A stretch of DNA of 64,000 nt from Castor canadensis (taxonomy: Eukaryota > Chordata > Mammalia > Rodentia > Castoridae): NCBI RefSeq assembly GCF_047511655.1, contig NC_133386.1, forward strand, positions 79,301,501 to 79,365,500. The letters run 5' to 3'. The position numbers and the translations under genes are program-made. Each line of letters starts with the position of its first letter. Position 1 is the stretch's first letter. This document shows positions 20,691 through 34,439 of the stretch, one piece after another. The notes beneath the pieces were generated by a model that worked only from the letters and a program-made list of their open reading frames with translations, had not been told where the DNA came from and did not search any database.

Positions 20691-23600
20691 AGGACAACTT
20701 TGTACTGTTCCTTGCTAAAATTAAGAAAATAAGGCAAGATTTGATCCAATCTTGCATTGAGTGAAAAAAAGTATGGACAATGACAGCAGACATCAAAGTG
20801 CAGTCTGGGGACTCACGGAAATCTACAGAACCTTTTCAGGGCTCAAGCATACTCATATAAGAATCCTAACATAGCTTTTACTTTTTCACATCCAGGTCAA
20901 GTCTAGAGTGAACTTTTCTAAGTCGTCATGATGTGTGATAACCTCATAGAACAGCTTTGAGGAGCCATCTTTTTTTTCCATTAAATAAGACATTAAATAT
21001 GCAAATCTGTAAAGCAAAGAGGCTAGAATGACTCATTTGGTAAGTGGCCAGAGATGGAAATGTGATAGATTCTGATGGTTACATATAGACAAGTAACAGG
21101 TATGTACATTGGTTAGTATACAAATGTGGAATTCCTGATTATATGTCAGCTGAGAGGACCTAGGAGCAATCACATTCTTTTAGCATCATGTCTTGGTATC
21201 TATATCATTTACCAATGAGAGGAATCCAAATTTCCCATAGAAATGGCAAATTCTAAAACTGGAGCTAGAAATATACAAAATAACTCTGGACCATCCTTTA
21301 GTGCCCAAAAGTTAGATAGTTCTTAACCCCAAAATAATGACATGATTGTCTCAAAGTGGCATAGGAATCAATTGAAAGAGTTCTAAATAGCCACAGTTAG
21401 AACACACTGGACAACAACAAAAACAACTAAAAAAGATGACTTGCGTTGCAACCCAATGTGTGAAATAAATATCGTTAAATCCATATTGATATAAAAAGTA
21501 TATAAATGGGAGAAAACTTAAATATGCAAAGGTTTCCAAAAATTTATGCAAACAATCCACTCAACAAGTGAGCATAACTTCCCATTCCTTAAGTGTGAGG
21601 GCATACAATGACTTTGTTCAGAAGAATATAGCATGGAAAGGGGAGGTTACTCTCTCGTGGGGAATGCTGACCACACCACTTCAGCCAGGTGACAAAAGTC
21701 AATATTAAATATGATGGCATGTTCATAGAAAGTACTTTGACATGATGTGAGTAAAACAGCATTCTAGCTTTATAATCTTTCTTCCTCAAATATATCACTT
21801 CATTCTAATTTATGAGAAAAACATCAGAAACATCCAAATTGAACATTACAAATGTTCAAAAAATATTTCTCAAAACTCTAAAGGTCATAAAAACAATGAA
21901 AATCTAAGAAACTGTCACAAGTCTAAAGCAGCCTAAGAAGACATGATGATTACAGGTATGTTATCCTGAATGGAATCCAAAGACAGAAAATAAAACAAGC
22001 AAAAACTAAGAAAATCTGAATAAAATATGCACTTCAGCGGGTAATAATTTAACAATGTTGGCTCACTAATTTAAAAGAGCATACTATATAAAATGTTAAT
22101 AATAGAGGAATTTAGATGTGAAGTAAATTGAAACTCCATGCAATCTTATCTATTTTTATGTAAATGTAAAAATGCTTTATAATAAAGTGTTCAGTTTTTT
22201 ATGTGTAAAGCAATCACACCACTATATTTTCATTTGGTGCAATATATGTATTTTCATAAACTATTCTATTTATATTAACATGTAATGAATTAATTATTGT
22301 CACTTGGAAAATTAAAAAATAAGGTAAAATTAATTTAATTAAAGGATATTATTTTATTTTCCTCCCTGGATCAGCATTTTGAGATTCATTCATCATTTGC
22401 TTTCTACACCAATGTCTGATATCTTCACTTTCTGATAGAGTTAGTGAAGGAAGAGCTACCCAGATAAGACAGATCTAGTTTGTTGCATCACAGCAAAACT
22501 TGCCTCTGACAAACAATAAAGTTTAAGGCAATGACTAAAACTGAGAAGGGATCAGAAAGTACAAGCACATTTCAGCCATGTAAGAATCAATGCTTTGGAA
22601 TAGAGAAAAGCCTAACTTGAGCACAGTGAACTTGAATTCGATTCTAGTTTACATGGACAGGTTGATAAATACTGGATAAAGAGCTGAAATAAATAAATTT
22701 GATAAGAATAAATAAAAGTGACAGGATGATGAAAAAAAATTTGTAGTTTGGGCTCTGAGATCAGGTGACTCATGGAAGCTGGAGGAGTATGAATAGACTT
22801 TTATGACAAGCCTAAAAGTATTGCCAAGATTGTGAATGGAAGCCTAAGAGGCTTGAGGACTCTAATGATAAGATGGTAGAGGGAAACAAAAGAAGTTTGC
22901 TGGTGTTAGTGTCAGCCAGAAATGTGGAACTGGAAAATTTGGTGGCACTTTTCTGCAGTAAGTATGGAAAGAAGGCAATGTACCCAATCAACTCAATAAT
23001 GTAGCTAAAGACAATTCATAGAAGAATATTGAAAATGACATCTTGTTACCTCTGATTAAAATGTAAGAGTGGAGAGATGAATTAAATAATAAATTGTTAG
23101 ATATGAAGGGACTGAACGTTTCTGAGTTCAAAAGTAAAACTGTTCCTTATTCCCAGTCACTCTGTAACAACTGATCTCCAGATTGTTTCAGAGAAAATGT
23201 TAATCTAGGATTAGACTGTAAAATCCTTTGTTAAGACATCAGAAATTTCTAAGGCATATCTCATAGAAACTTTCAGACATACAAGAAGCTTCAATATTCC
23301 TCACAGTTTCTCTCTATTTAATAATGAAGCTTGCATGTTTTCTAGAGTGTAATTATGCATCAATTTCAATTTCACTGTAAGTGCAAGATATGGAAGAGAT
23401 TTGTGGATGTGGCTTTTTTCCTCATGCAGCAAAATATAAAAGCACAACTTTTTAACAATAATTCTAATTTGAGTTGAATGGAAAAGAGAGTATAAAATAA
23501 AATGAAATCTTAGAATTAAAAAATTCCATGGGAATGAAGGTTGTGAGGAAATCACTCAGCTGTAACATGAACTCTTCAGGATGGGAAAAGAAAAATCACT

Positions 23601-23879
23601 GAGATAAAACTAGAACATGGAAGCCAGTGCAAAGGGACTAAATTATAGTAAATATAATAGTAATATACACCCATCTGGAGTTTAGACTTGCTATGGGCCA
23701 ACATCTGCCTTGTGTTCTCTGTTTTTTCCTTGGTAGGAATGGACATAACAATAGGACTTATTTAACTCTTTTAATACCATTTTATAAAGAGTGTGTTGTG
23801 GACAAATACTTGTCCCTTTAGATTATGGTCTTCACCTTGAAAGGAATGGTGAATGAAAGAATTTTCAACTGCAGCCCGG
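20691..23879. other. No gene or clear repeat seen
   Basis: About 3.2 kb of AT-rich sequence. The longest open frames are under 90 codons and have no coding character. The stretch 22,740-22,940 has a less AT-rich, LTR-like feel but I cannot assign it. Confidence 0.45.
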
Positions 23880-24230
23880 AGCCAGTGGCTCATGTCTGTA
23901 ATCCTAGCCACTTGGGAATCTGAGGATCAGGAGGATTGCATGTCAAGGTCATCCTGGACAAAAGAGTTTGTGAGACCCATCTCAACCAATAGTGGGATGC
24001 AATGACGTGCTACAGTCCTTCCAGATATAACAGGGAAGTATAAAATAGGAGTTTCATGTTCCAGGCTGGCCAGAGCAAAATCAAGACCCTAGCTCCAAAA
24101 TAATCAGAGAAAAGGGGCTAGAGGCATGGCTTAAGTCATAGAACACCAGCGTAGCTAGCCTCAAGCCTTGGGTACAAACACTACACAGGCACCACCAAAT
24201 TAAAAATAAGAAAGAATTTTTAACTAGCAC
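23880..24230 (+). repeat. Composite SINE, sense, about 350 bp
   Basis: Starts 'agccagtggctcatgtctgt' and 'aatcctagccacttgggaat' (B1-like), has a middle segment ('ggctggccagagcaaaatca') and an ID-like right part ('ggggctagaggcatggctta', 'gggtacaaacactacacagg'). Confidence 0.75.
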
Positions 24231-25685
24231 TAAACTTGACTTACATGCTAAAGTTTTAGACTTAGTTAAAGCCATAATAGGACGAATTTGTGGTTCCTGA
24301 GAGAAGGCTAGCTATATTTTGTATAGAGAGTGAGGTAGATTTCAAGAGCATAAAAATGCTAAATTTGCTTAGCATGCTCTGTGCCAAGTTAGTCATCATG
24401 TTTTAAAAAATAACAGAAGATACTTTCATGTGTTTATTTGTTCTAGGATATCTCTAGAAAAAAAAAACTTTGGCAATTACAAAGGTCAGGGAATAAGTTT
24501 CAGGACTTGCAGTGATTGTGCATTTTGAAGGAGTAACAAAAACCAATCATCGTTGATTTTGTGTCTTCAAGTTTCTGAGGAGTAGTTTTTTCAAACGACT
24601 TTGGGAGAAATAGAGTCTTATGAATCTGGGTCCTTATATGATGGGCTTTGGTCAGGTCCTGGGATGCAGGCACAATAAACACAATGACTGAGCACCTAGG
24701 AAGGAGCAGCAGGTTGCTGACCGGAATACTGGGGCTGCAAATAGCTGCTGTCATTAGAATCCATTCTACTTGCGATTCATACTAACATGTAGCACTTCTA
24801 TAACTCTTTCCAGCTCCTGAGCAGTTCAAAGATAAATGACATATCTTTGGCAGAAGAACAGGCATAATTTGTTTCCATAGGAAAAATGGAAAAATAAAAC
24901 TGTGACTATTTGAGTCTAGTCATTCAGAAATGCTTATTTGGACTCATTCTAGCAAGAATAAAATCATGAATTTGAAGCAAAATACCACCTGATGTAATGG
25001 CCTGGTATCTTATGAAATTTTCTTCAAAGCAAATGAAAAGACACTGAGGGAAATAAAAATGTCTCCTTCTTTATGGAATCTTAGTGATGAAAGGTTATCA
25101 TTTTCCCATCACAGATAGAGTTATAGATCTGGTCATATTAATTCAATATCCCGATTCTTTTTGAGAAGTTGACTATTTTGTAATCTAAAGTCTATGCCTT
25201 TTAATGTAGTCAATGGCAAAATTGAACAACGCCCTAAAGACAATGACAATTTTAATAATCCAACAAACATAAAATGTAAGAAGTACTGTCCTAGGTAAGC
25301 AAAACAAACCTAATACCTTTCCTCATTAGAGTCTACCTTCCAATACTCAGACATTAAAATAATGGTCACCAAAATTATCACAAACATGGTTGTAAGTATA
25401 ATAAAAGCTTGGAGAAAAGATACATAGCCATACTTGGGAGGTCACGGAAACCTTTCCCACAGAAAGAAACTAGCCTGAAATACTAAAATCATCAAATATT
25501 AGTGGCATTCAATTGTAGTAGATAGGGACAAGAATATCTACATAGAGAGCACTGCCTGGCCAAGCACTGGGGCAAAATGTAGTATGAAATGTTCTAGGAC
25601 CTGAAAGGAGCCCAAAGTGGCTGAGTGCAGGCTGCAGAAGCCTGGGATAGGGTCAGATCAAGGGGCTTGTAGGACATGATTTAAA
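24231..25685. other. Mostly unrecognised; possible L2 trace near 25,250-25,350
   Basis: 'aagtactgtcctaggtaagc' and neighbouring text resemble a common L2/MIR-derived phrase about peak tissue-wide repeats, but the match is short. No gene is seen. Confidence 0.35.
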
Positions 25686-27654
25686 AAAATATGTATGTTT
25701 TGTTTTTTGCCTTTAAAAATGTTTTTTTATTATTATTATTCATTTATTCACATGTGTATACATTGTTTGGGTCATTTCTTCCCTCTGCCGCCTAGCCCCC
25801 TCCCTCTCCTATCCACCTCCCCTGGCTTCCATGCAGAACTTGTTCTGCCCTTATCTCTAATTTTGTTGTAGAGAAGATATTAGCATAATAAGAAGGACAA
25901 AGCATTTCTGCTAGTTGACTTAAGGATAGCTATACAGAGAGATTCCTAGCATTGCTTCCATGTACAAGTGTATTACAACACAAATTGATTCATCTCTAAC
26001 TGATGTTTACACTGGTTCCTGATCCCCTTCTCATATTGACCTCTGTTGCTTTAAGGTTTCTGTATTAGTTCCTCTGGAGTGGGTACATCAAATGCTTTCA
26101 TGTTTTGGGTTTTCTACCTATCCCCATACCTCCCATATGTGCTCTCCCCTTGTCATGTGACCCAAGTCCAACACATTGCTGTATTTGCCCTAGATCTAAA
26201 GTCTGCATATGAGGGAGAACATACGATTTTTGGTCTTCTGTTCCTGGCTAACCTCGCTCAGAATGATGTTTTCCAGTTCCATCCATTTAGATAAGATTTC
26301 ATTCTTCTTCAAGACTGAGTAAAATTCCATTGTATATAAATACCACATTTTCTTGATCCATTCATCAGTAGTGGGGCATCTTGGTTGTTTCCATAACTTG
26401 GCTATTGTGAATAGCACAGCAATAAACATGGGTGTGCAGGCGCCTCTGGAGTAACCTGTCACATTCCTTTGGGTATAACTCCAGGAGTGGGATTGATAGA
26501 TCATATGGCAGATCTATCTTTAGATTTTTAAGAAACCTCCAAATTTTTTTCTAGAGTGGTTGCACTAGCTTGCATTCCCACCAGCAGTGAACTAGGGTTC
26601 CTTTTTCCCCACATCCTCACCAACACCTGTTGGTGGTGGTGTTTTTGATGATGGCTATTCTAACAGGGGTGAGGTGGAATCTTAGTGTGGTTTTAATTTG
26701 CATTTCCTTTATTGCTAGGGATGGTGAGCATTTTTTCATGTGTTTTTTGGCCATTTGAATTTCTTCTTTTGAAAATGTTCTGTTTAGTTCACTTGCCCAT
26801 TACTTTATTGGTTCATTAATTTTGGGAGAATTTAGTTTTTTGAGTTTCCTATATATTCTGGTTATCAGTCCTTTGTGTGATGTGTAGCTGGCAAATATTT
26901 TCTTCCACTCTGTGGGTGGTCTCTTCAGTTTAGAGACCATTTCTTATGTTGAGCAGAAGCTTTTTAGTTTTATGAAGTCCCATTTATCTGTGTTCTCTCT
27001 TAGTTGATGTGCTGCTGGGGTTCCATTGAGAAAATCCTTGCTATACCTATTAGTTCCAAAGTATTTCCTACTCTTTCCTGTACCAACTTTAGAGTGGGAT
27101 CTAGTTTCAGTTTTCTACATGGAGATATCCAATTTTCTTAGCATCAATTTTTAAGAAGCTGTCTTTTCTTCAATGTATATTTTTGACACCTTTGTCAAGA
27201 ATCCAGAATCAGATGGTTGTAGTATGGGCTTTTTCTAGGTTTTCTAATCCATTCCATTGGCTTGCATATCTTTTCTTTTTGTTTACCAGTAACATGCTTC
27301 TTTTGATAGTATGGCTTTGCAACATAATTTGAAGACTGGTATTGTGATAAGTTCAGCACTGTTCCTTTTTTTCGGGATTGATTTATCTATTTGGTTTTTT
27401 TGTTTGTTTGTTTTTTATGGTTCCATATGAACTTTAGGATAGTTTTTTAAGTACTGTTAAGCATGTCATTGGAATTTTGATGGAAATTGCATTAAGTTTG
27501 TAAATTTTCTTGGCTATTTTAACAGTATTAATTCTTCTTATCCATGAACATGGGAAGTCTTTCTATATTCTGTTATCTTTTTAATTTCTTCCTTCAGTGT
27601 TTTATATTTTCCATTGTGGAGGTCTTTCACCTCCTTTGCTAGGGGTTTTACTTA

Positions 27655-27850
27655 CTTTTTTTTGAGGTTCTAGGACTTGAGCTCAGGGCCTTCACCTTGA
27701 GACAGTCCACCAGCCCTATTTTTTCTGAAGGGTTTTTTGAGATAAGGTATTGCAAACTATTTGCGGGGCTGGTTTTGAGCTGCAATCCTCCTGGTCTCTG
27801 CCTCCTGAGTAGCTAGAATTACAGGTGTGAGCTACCAGTGCCTGGCTTTA
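27655..27850 (-). repeat. Composite SINE nested in the antisense L1
   Basis: 'gaggttctaggacttgagct', 'cagggccttcaccttgagac' and the B1-like complement 'agctagaattacaggtgtga'. L1 RT sequence continues on either side. Confidence 0.8.
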
Positions 27851-28984
27851 TTTTATATTTTGAGGCCAATGTGAGTGAAGTTGTTTTCCTTATTTCATTC
27901 TCAGTAGTTAATTATTGCTGTATGAGAAAGATACTGATTTTTGTATGCTGATTATGTAACCTGCTACTTTGCTGAAACTGTTTACCAGAGCTGATTGTCT
28001 TCTGGTGGAGTCTTTAGGGATTTTAAATATGTGTTCATATCATCTGCAAGCAGGGATTATTAAATTATAACTTCTTTCTTACTTGTATCCCTTTTATTCA
28101 TTTTTCTTGTCTGACTGTTCTTGCTAAGATTTCAAGCACTATATTGATTGGTGAAAGCAGACTCCCTTTTCTTATTTCTGACTTCAGAGGAAATACTTCC
28201 AGATTTTCCCTGTTCAATGACGTTGGCTATTGGTTTTTAATATACAGCATTTATTATGCTGCAGTATGTTCCTCTTATTCCTAACATTGTAGGGCTCTTG
28301 TTATGAAAGGGATGTTGAATTTTTCCAAGGGCCTTTTCTATATCTATTGAGATAATCACATGAACTTTGCACTGGATTCTATTTGTGTATTCTGTTACAT
28401 TTATCAATTTGAATATGCTGAATGAGTTATACATTGCTGGAATGAAACCAACTTGATCATGATGTATAATCTTTTTAATGTGCTGTTAAATTTAGTTTTC
28501 AAGTATTTTTTTGAGGATTTTTATCAATGTTCATCAAGAATAATGGTCTCTAGTTTGTTTTTTGTGTGTATGTCCTTATTAGATTTTTGGTAACAGGGTA
28601 ATACTGGCTTTACAGAATGAGTTTGGAAGCATTCCATCCATTCCTTTTATGAAATAGTTTGATGCAGATTGGTGGTAATTCTTTAGGAGTCTGGTAGAAT
28701 TTAGCAGTGAACCTTTAGGTGTTAACTTTTTATTTATTGGGAGATATTTAATTACTGCTTAAATCTCTTGCTTGTTATTGACCTGTTTCAATTAAAAAAT
28801 TTAAAAGTATATAAAAATATCCTTTTGGTTAAATTTGGTAGGTCATAGGCATCTAGAAATTTATCCATGTCTTTTAGATTTTAAAATCTATTTGTATATA
28901 ATATTTAAAAATTTTCTCTACTGATCCTCTGGATTTCACTGGTATTTGTTGTAATACACTACCTTTCACCACTAATTTTTTTCT

Positions 28985-29893
28985 CTATTTTTTATGATTT
29001 TTATCAGCATATAATAGCTGCACAGGGGGATACATTGTGATATTTATATGTGTTTAAAATGTACCTTAGTTGGATTTACCCCTCCATCGTTCCTCCTCTT
29101 CCCCCTTCCTCCCTTCTTAGAACAATTTCAACAGGTTTCATTTTTCTACTTTCATATATGGATTCAAATTACATCCACCCTATACACCCTCATTCCTCCT
29201 TTCCTTGTGTCCACCTCCTACTGGTACCCCCCCCGGAAAAGATTTATTTTACCCTCTTGCCCTTCATTTTTAAAATTGTGTATTGGTAATCCAAAGGGGT
29301 TTCTCCTTGGTACTTCAGGTCTGTACATATTGTGTTTTTATCAAATTAACCCCCTTCCTGTCCATTACTTAATCATTCTTTATCACCATGCTTCCTTAAT
29401 ATTTAACAGCTTACTGTAAAGTGTATTATATTCATATGTAGATAAGTCGCTTCAATATTTTTCATTCTCTAACATTTTCTTTCTCTCTCCTACCTCCCAC
29501 AGGCCCCTCAGACAGACTCACTGATAAAATTTTCTTCTCCTGTCACTAAATATGTATATATATGTACATATATATGTATGATCATATATGTTTCTATGTA
29601 TATATTTAACTTATAGGTCTAGCTTCCACATATGAAGAAAAACTATGCTTCACATGAAGTTCTCCACTTCCATCTATTTACCTGCAAACAACAAAATTTC
29701 ATTCTTCTTTATGACTGAATAAAACTTTATTGTTTCTATATACTACATTTCCTTAATCCATTCATCAGTTATGGGGCATCTTGGCTGCTTCCAATGCTTG
29801 ACTATTACAAATAGTGCTGCAACAAACATGGGTGTACAAGAGGCTCTATCATATCCTGGAATACATTTTTTGGATATCTGCCTAGGAGCTCAC
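28985..29893 (-). mobile_element. 5'-truncated L1 tail nested within the antisense L1
   Basis: Starts with T-rich sequence and a 3' UTR of the subfamily seen at 19.1 kb ('gcacagggggatacattgtg', 'acccctccatcgttcctcct') and contains the ORF2 C-terminus (29,740-29,850, complement of QPRC-type text). At 29,895 the host L1 resumes at 'cttatgaatttgggtcttat', directly continuing the text broken at 28,985. Any target-site duplication is diverged ('cactaattt' versus 'cactacttat'). Confidence 0.8.
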
Positions 29894-32169
29894 TACTTAT
29901 CTTATGAATTTGGGTCTTATATTTTTTTCTTTTGATTAGTATGGCTAAGGGTTTGTTAATCTTGTTTGTGTTTTCAAGGAACCACTTCATTTCATTGATC
30001 TTTTGGATTTTTCTTTTAGTCTGAAATTCACTAATTTCAGTTCTTTTCTTTAATATTTTTTTATCCTACTAATTTTGGGTTTGGCTTGTTTCTGTTTCTC
30101 TAAAGCCTTGACATGCAACATTAGGATATTTATTTGAGATTTTTTAAAAATGTAAAGCACTCATAAATTTTCCTTTTAGTAATGCTTTTGCTGTATCCTA
30201 CAGATTATGGTCAGTTGTGTTTTCATTTATTTATTCTAAGACTTTAAAAAATTTCCCCTTAATTTCTTCAGTGACCCATTGATTGTTCAAAAGTGCCTTG
30301 TTTTATCTCCATGTATGTGTACCTTTTCTATAGTTTCTCTTGTTGTTAGATTCTACTTTTATTTTTTCATCTGGTAAAAAAAAGAAATTATTCCTTTTTT
30401 TGTATTTGTTAAGACATGGCTTGTGGCCTAAAATGTAATCTAATTCAGGAAAATTTCCAACTGTTGCTGAGAAGAATGTGTATTCATTGCTGCTGGAAGG
30501 AATATTTGTAGATGTCTGTTAAGTCTTTATGACCATGGTGCAACTTAACTTTGAAGTTTGTTTATTGAATTTTTGTTTGGATGATCTATCTATTGATGAG
30601 AGTTGGATATTGCAGACATCCACTATCATTACATCTGAATCTATCTTTATATCCAGTAGTGCTTGTTTTATGAATTTGGGTGCACCAATGTTCCATGTAT
30701 ATATATTTATAATCCTTACTGCCTCTTAATGAATTGTTCCCTTTATTAACATGTAGTGACCAACCTTATCTCTTCTAACTAATTTTGCCTTGAAGTCTAC
30801 TGTGTAAGATGTGGATTAAGCTATTACTGTTTGATTTTGGGTTCTGTTTTCTTTCAATATCATTTTTCATCCTTTTGCTTTCAGACTGTGGATGTCTTTG
30901 CCAATAAAGAAAGTTTCTAATACAGAGCAAATAATTAGACCTTATGCATTAATATTCAGTGTTATTATTGAAAAGCATGTACTAATTCCTGGTATTTTGG
31001 TGATTTTTTTCCTTGTTATTTCAAATACTCTGTGTTTTTTCTTCCTTATTCATCTTAGAATTTTGCTGATTTCCTGAGTTAGTAATGTTTGGTTCATTCC
31101 TAATGCCTGTTTGTTTACATATTTCTTAGTGAGATTTAGTCTTTCCAAGTTCTCATGATTATATCTATATATATATATATATATTTTTTTTTTCTTCCTC
31201 CTCTGTATGCAGGGTTCATTTAAGTATCTTCTGCAATTCTGGCTTAGTGGTCTTGAATTGCTTTAGTTTATGTATATCTTGGAAGATACTTATTTCTCCT
31301 TCAATTTTAAAAGCTTTTCTAGATATAGTAATTTTTACTGGCAATTATTTTCTCTCAGGGTGTGAAATAGATTATTCTCAGCTCTCTTGGCCTATGGATT
31401 ATCTGGTGAGAAGTCTATTATTCTAATGTCTTTGCCTTTGTCAGTAACTTGACACCTTCAATATTCCTTCAATGTGCCATGGAGAGGTTCTTTTCCGGTC
31501 AAATTTTTTTGGTGTTCTAAATACCTCCTATACCTGGATGTCCATATCTTTTTCTAGACTTGGGAAAATTTCTGCTATTATTCCATGAAATAGGCTATCT
31601 ATGCCTTCAGTCTGAATTTCAGTGCTCTTTTCTATGCCATGGATTAGTAAGTTTGTTCTCTTAATCATGTCTCAGAGGTCTTGGAAGTTGTGGTCATAAT
31701 TTCTTAATTTTCTTCATTACTATCTTAATACAACAATTCATTAATCTTGTCTTCAAGTCCTGGTAGTTTACCTTTACCTTGATCTACTTAATCCATGATG
31801 TTTTCCCATAAATTCTTAATTTGATTTATTGAGTGTTTCAATTCCAACTTTCTGTTTCTTTTTTTCAGAATCTCTGTCAAATTTCTTATCCAAATCTATA
31901 TCTTTTTGATTTCACACAGCTGTTTATTTGTATCTTCTTTGAAATCATTGATCATTTTTAAAATTTAATTTTTGAATTCTTTGCCCAGTGCTTCATCTTC
32001 TTTGGTATCTTTGGATTTAGTTATTGAAGATTTATGAAATTTGGAGGAGTCATATTACCTTGCCTTTTCATATTTCTTGATTTCTATGTTGTGATTTATG
32101 CAGCTGTTGGAATAGATATCTCTTCCTCTTTTATATAAATCTTCTTATCAAGAAACCTTCTCTTGAAGG

Positions 32170-33550
32170 ATAGGTTTCCAATATGACTCGGAAGGAAAAA
32201 ATTAAGTACCATATAGCCATATCAACGCAACACAAAACAATGTATAGGTGTGGTATAAAATACATACAAACATTGACTCAAACCCAAGTAATAATAGAAA
32301 AGAAAGGGGAGAATAATGCAGGTTAACTAAGAAATTAAAAGTTAATACAAGTAATATTAATAATAGCAAAATTATTTATAAAAAGAGTAAGGGAATGGAA
32401 AAAAAGAAGAAGGAAGATAAGAAAGAAAGTAAAAGAATATGAAATATAGGTACTGGAAAAAATAGAGAGGGAACACATAGCAATACATATCTAAAACAAA
32501 ATAGTCAAGTAAGAAAAATAATAAAACATTTCTCCTTGTTAAAGAAATGTAGACACCACTTTCCCAGGTATCCATTTCTAGAGATTGCCAGGTATCAGAG
32601 GTGTGATTTGTTTTGTCTCAGATCCAATCAGAAAGTCAAAGGAATCCCAGAGGTATGGAGCTGAGTCCTGCTCTGTCTTGCCTGCCACTAGTGCAAGACA
32701 AGACACAATGTCCATTCCTGGCCTATAGTCATGCCAATGAGTTCTGTGTGGTTCCAGGACTGGGGACTGGGGGGATGCAGCAACCTGCCTGGAAGCTGCT
32801 TTTGGCCAGTGGGGAGACTGACTCCTGAGGAGTGCTCATGTTGGGGCCCACTCACACTTGAGGGGCTAGATCAGTGCATCTTTACAGCTGACATCAGCAG
32901 CTGCAGTGTATCCTCTAAAAGTCTTTTGCCTCTGGGTGAGCAAAAGGCAATCAAACCAAGCAATCTGCACTGGGGCCTGTGTGATCTGGGACTCTGAGTG
33001 ATCCCTATCCCCTGCCATGCTGTTCTCTGTCTTAGATCCCACGTGAATCCACACACAGTCGGTCTTATTCCTCCTCTCAGAGGTTGGCTTTAAGTGGAGG
33101 CACCTTTGGCTTCTCTCTATCATGCAGACTGAACTTCCCACCGCATAGCTGATCTATGCCTATGAACTTGTATCAAAATCTGGGGTGTGGAGTGGGTAGA
33201 GGGCATTGACTCAGTGAAGAGGAGAGGCTGTTGAGACTTGGAGATGCCGGGGCTTCTGCTTTCACCACTAAGGTCAGATGGTAGTACTCTATTTAAGATG
33301 GCATCCTGATACCTAAGACTAAGCAAGGAAGTGTAGAACACCCCTTCTCCAGGGCCAGTTTGTTTCAGGTTGCAGCTCTGTGTTAGACTGTATATTTCCA
33401 AGGTGGTGAAGTCTACTTTAGTGGGTCTCACAAAGACTTTCCTTCTCTCTTTGCCTATTACCTGCTGAAGGAAGATATTTTCCTTCTCAGGCTGTAGCAT
33501 GACCTGCTCGCTGTTAGAGTTGTCTGCCAATATTACATTCCAAAGTTCAG
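32170..33550 (-). promoter_or_regulatory. Probable L1 5' UTR / promoter region
   Basis: More balanced in base composition than the ORFs, and placed just upstream of the ORF1 remnant. Open frames here (for example 33,120-33,722 minus and 32,613-32,997 plus) match nothing I recognise and are probably UTR noise. The assignment rests on position; I cannot show promoter activity. Confidence 0.5.
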
Positions 33551-33554
33551 AGCT

Positions 33555-33720
33555 GCGCACCACTGACTTGTCCCTGTAATCTTTTCTATTTGGGAGGCTG
33601 AGATTAGGCAAATCATGATTTGAGGCCAGTCCTGGCAAAAAAAAGTTAGTTAGCTCCTGTGTCAACAGTAAAAGCTGAGTGTGGTGGTGAGCACCTGTTA
33701 ACTCAGCTAAGGTGAAAAGC
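33555..33720 (+). repeat. B1-like SINE, sense, possibly two partial copies
   Basis: 'ttgtccctgtaatcttttct', 'atttgggaggctgagattag' and 'tgaggccagtcctggcaaaa', followed by a second start-like 'gctgagtgtggtggtgagca' and 'cctgttaactcagcta'. Confidence 0.65.
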
Positions 33721-34000
33721 ATAATGTTATCCTCTTCCCTATTGCAATAACAATTTTTGTTTTGCCCATGAATCTGCAGTTCAGGTAGGACTTAGTGAGA
33801 ATGTTTGTATATGTGCCAGTCACCATCCATATAGCTCAAAGTCTTGGATCGTTAATTATCTAAGGGCTTAGTTACTCACATGTCTGAAACCTAGGCTAGG
33901 AAGACTTATATTGTTGAAGTCACTGTAGTTGAAAAATCTCTATATGGTCTCAACATGATAGTTCTAGTATGGTAGTGAGACTTACTCAAGGCTCCAAAAA
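33721..34000. other. Spacer between two opposed L1s
   Basis: No gene. The text around 33,760-33,970 ('tctgcagttcaggtaggact', 'tcaacatgatagttctagta') resembles an old mammalian interspersed repeat that I cannot name. Confidence 0.35.
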
Positions 34001-34090
34001 GAGGAAGAGAGGAAGGGAGAGAGAGAAAGAGAGAAAATAAGGAGAGAGAGAGAAAAAAAAACAGAGAGAGAGAGAGAGAGAGAGAGAACA
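34001..34090. repeat. (GA)n-rich purine tract
   Basis: GA and GGAA units with an A9 run, ending in about 14 clean GA repeats. The Ser/Leu-rich open frame on the minus strand is an artefact. Confidence 0.95.
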
Positions 34091-34439
34091 ACAGACAGAA
34101 AATCTACATTATAGCTTAGAATTGGAAGCTATAGAAAATTTCTCCCACAGCATTTCATCCATTAGAATTTAATCACTGGAAGACAATCCAAGATGACAGT
34201 TAGCTTAGGGAATCAGAAACCCTAAGCTCTGTGGCTCCAGAAACCTCCTTGAGACATTGGAGCTACACTTGGGTAATTCTAATTGCTTCTAGCCAAATAA
34301 AAACTCACCAACACATTAGGTGCACATAAAATTCAAGGACTGACCCTTAAATCAGCTTTTAATTGCACCTAATAGCCCTGAAAATCTTATGTGGCAAGGT
34401 GTGTCCTGCCCTGGGGAAAAAGCCACATGGCTGTTTCTA

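Larger units (their letters stand above)
25690..33550 (-). mobile_element. Near full-length L1, antisense, with nested L1 tail and SINE
   Basis: Going down from 33,550 on the minus strand: a 5'-UTR-like region (about 33,550-32,170), ORF1 (about 32,160-31,080), ORF2 start near 30,985 (complement of 'attaatattcagtgttatta'), endonuclease, RT and C-terminal region down to about 26,200, then the 3' UTR with a C-rich tract at 25,780-25,835 and an A-tail at about 25,690. The element is split by an L1 tail (28,985-29,890) and a SINE (27,655-27,850). Removing both restores colinearity with the copy at 59-64 kb. Many stops and frameshifts: the longest recognisable ORF2 frame is a C-terminal piece at 26,196-26,504 (TIAKLWKQPRCPTTDEWIKK). 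Not coding-competent. Confidence 0.85.

Noticed and set aside
32866-33722. Minus-strand open frames up to 200 codons in the 32.9-33.7 kb region
   Set aside because: They lie in a presumed L1 5' UTR and run into a SINE at 33,555-33,720. There is no known domain and no gene structure.
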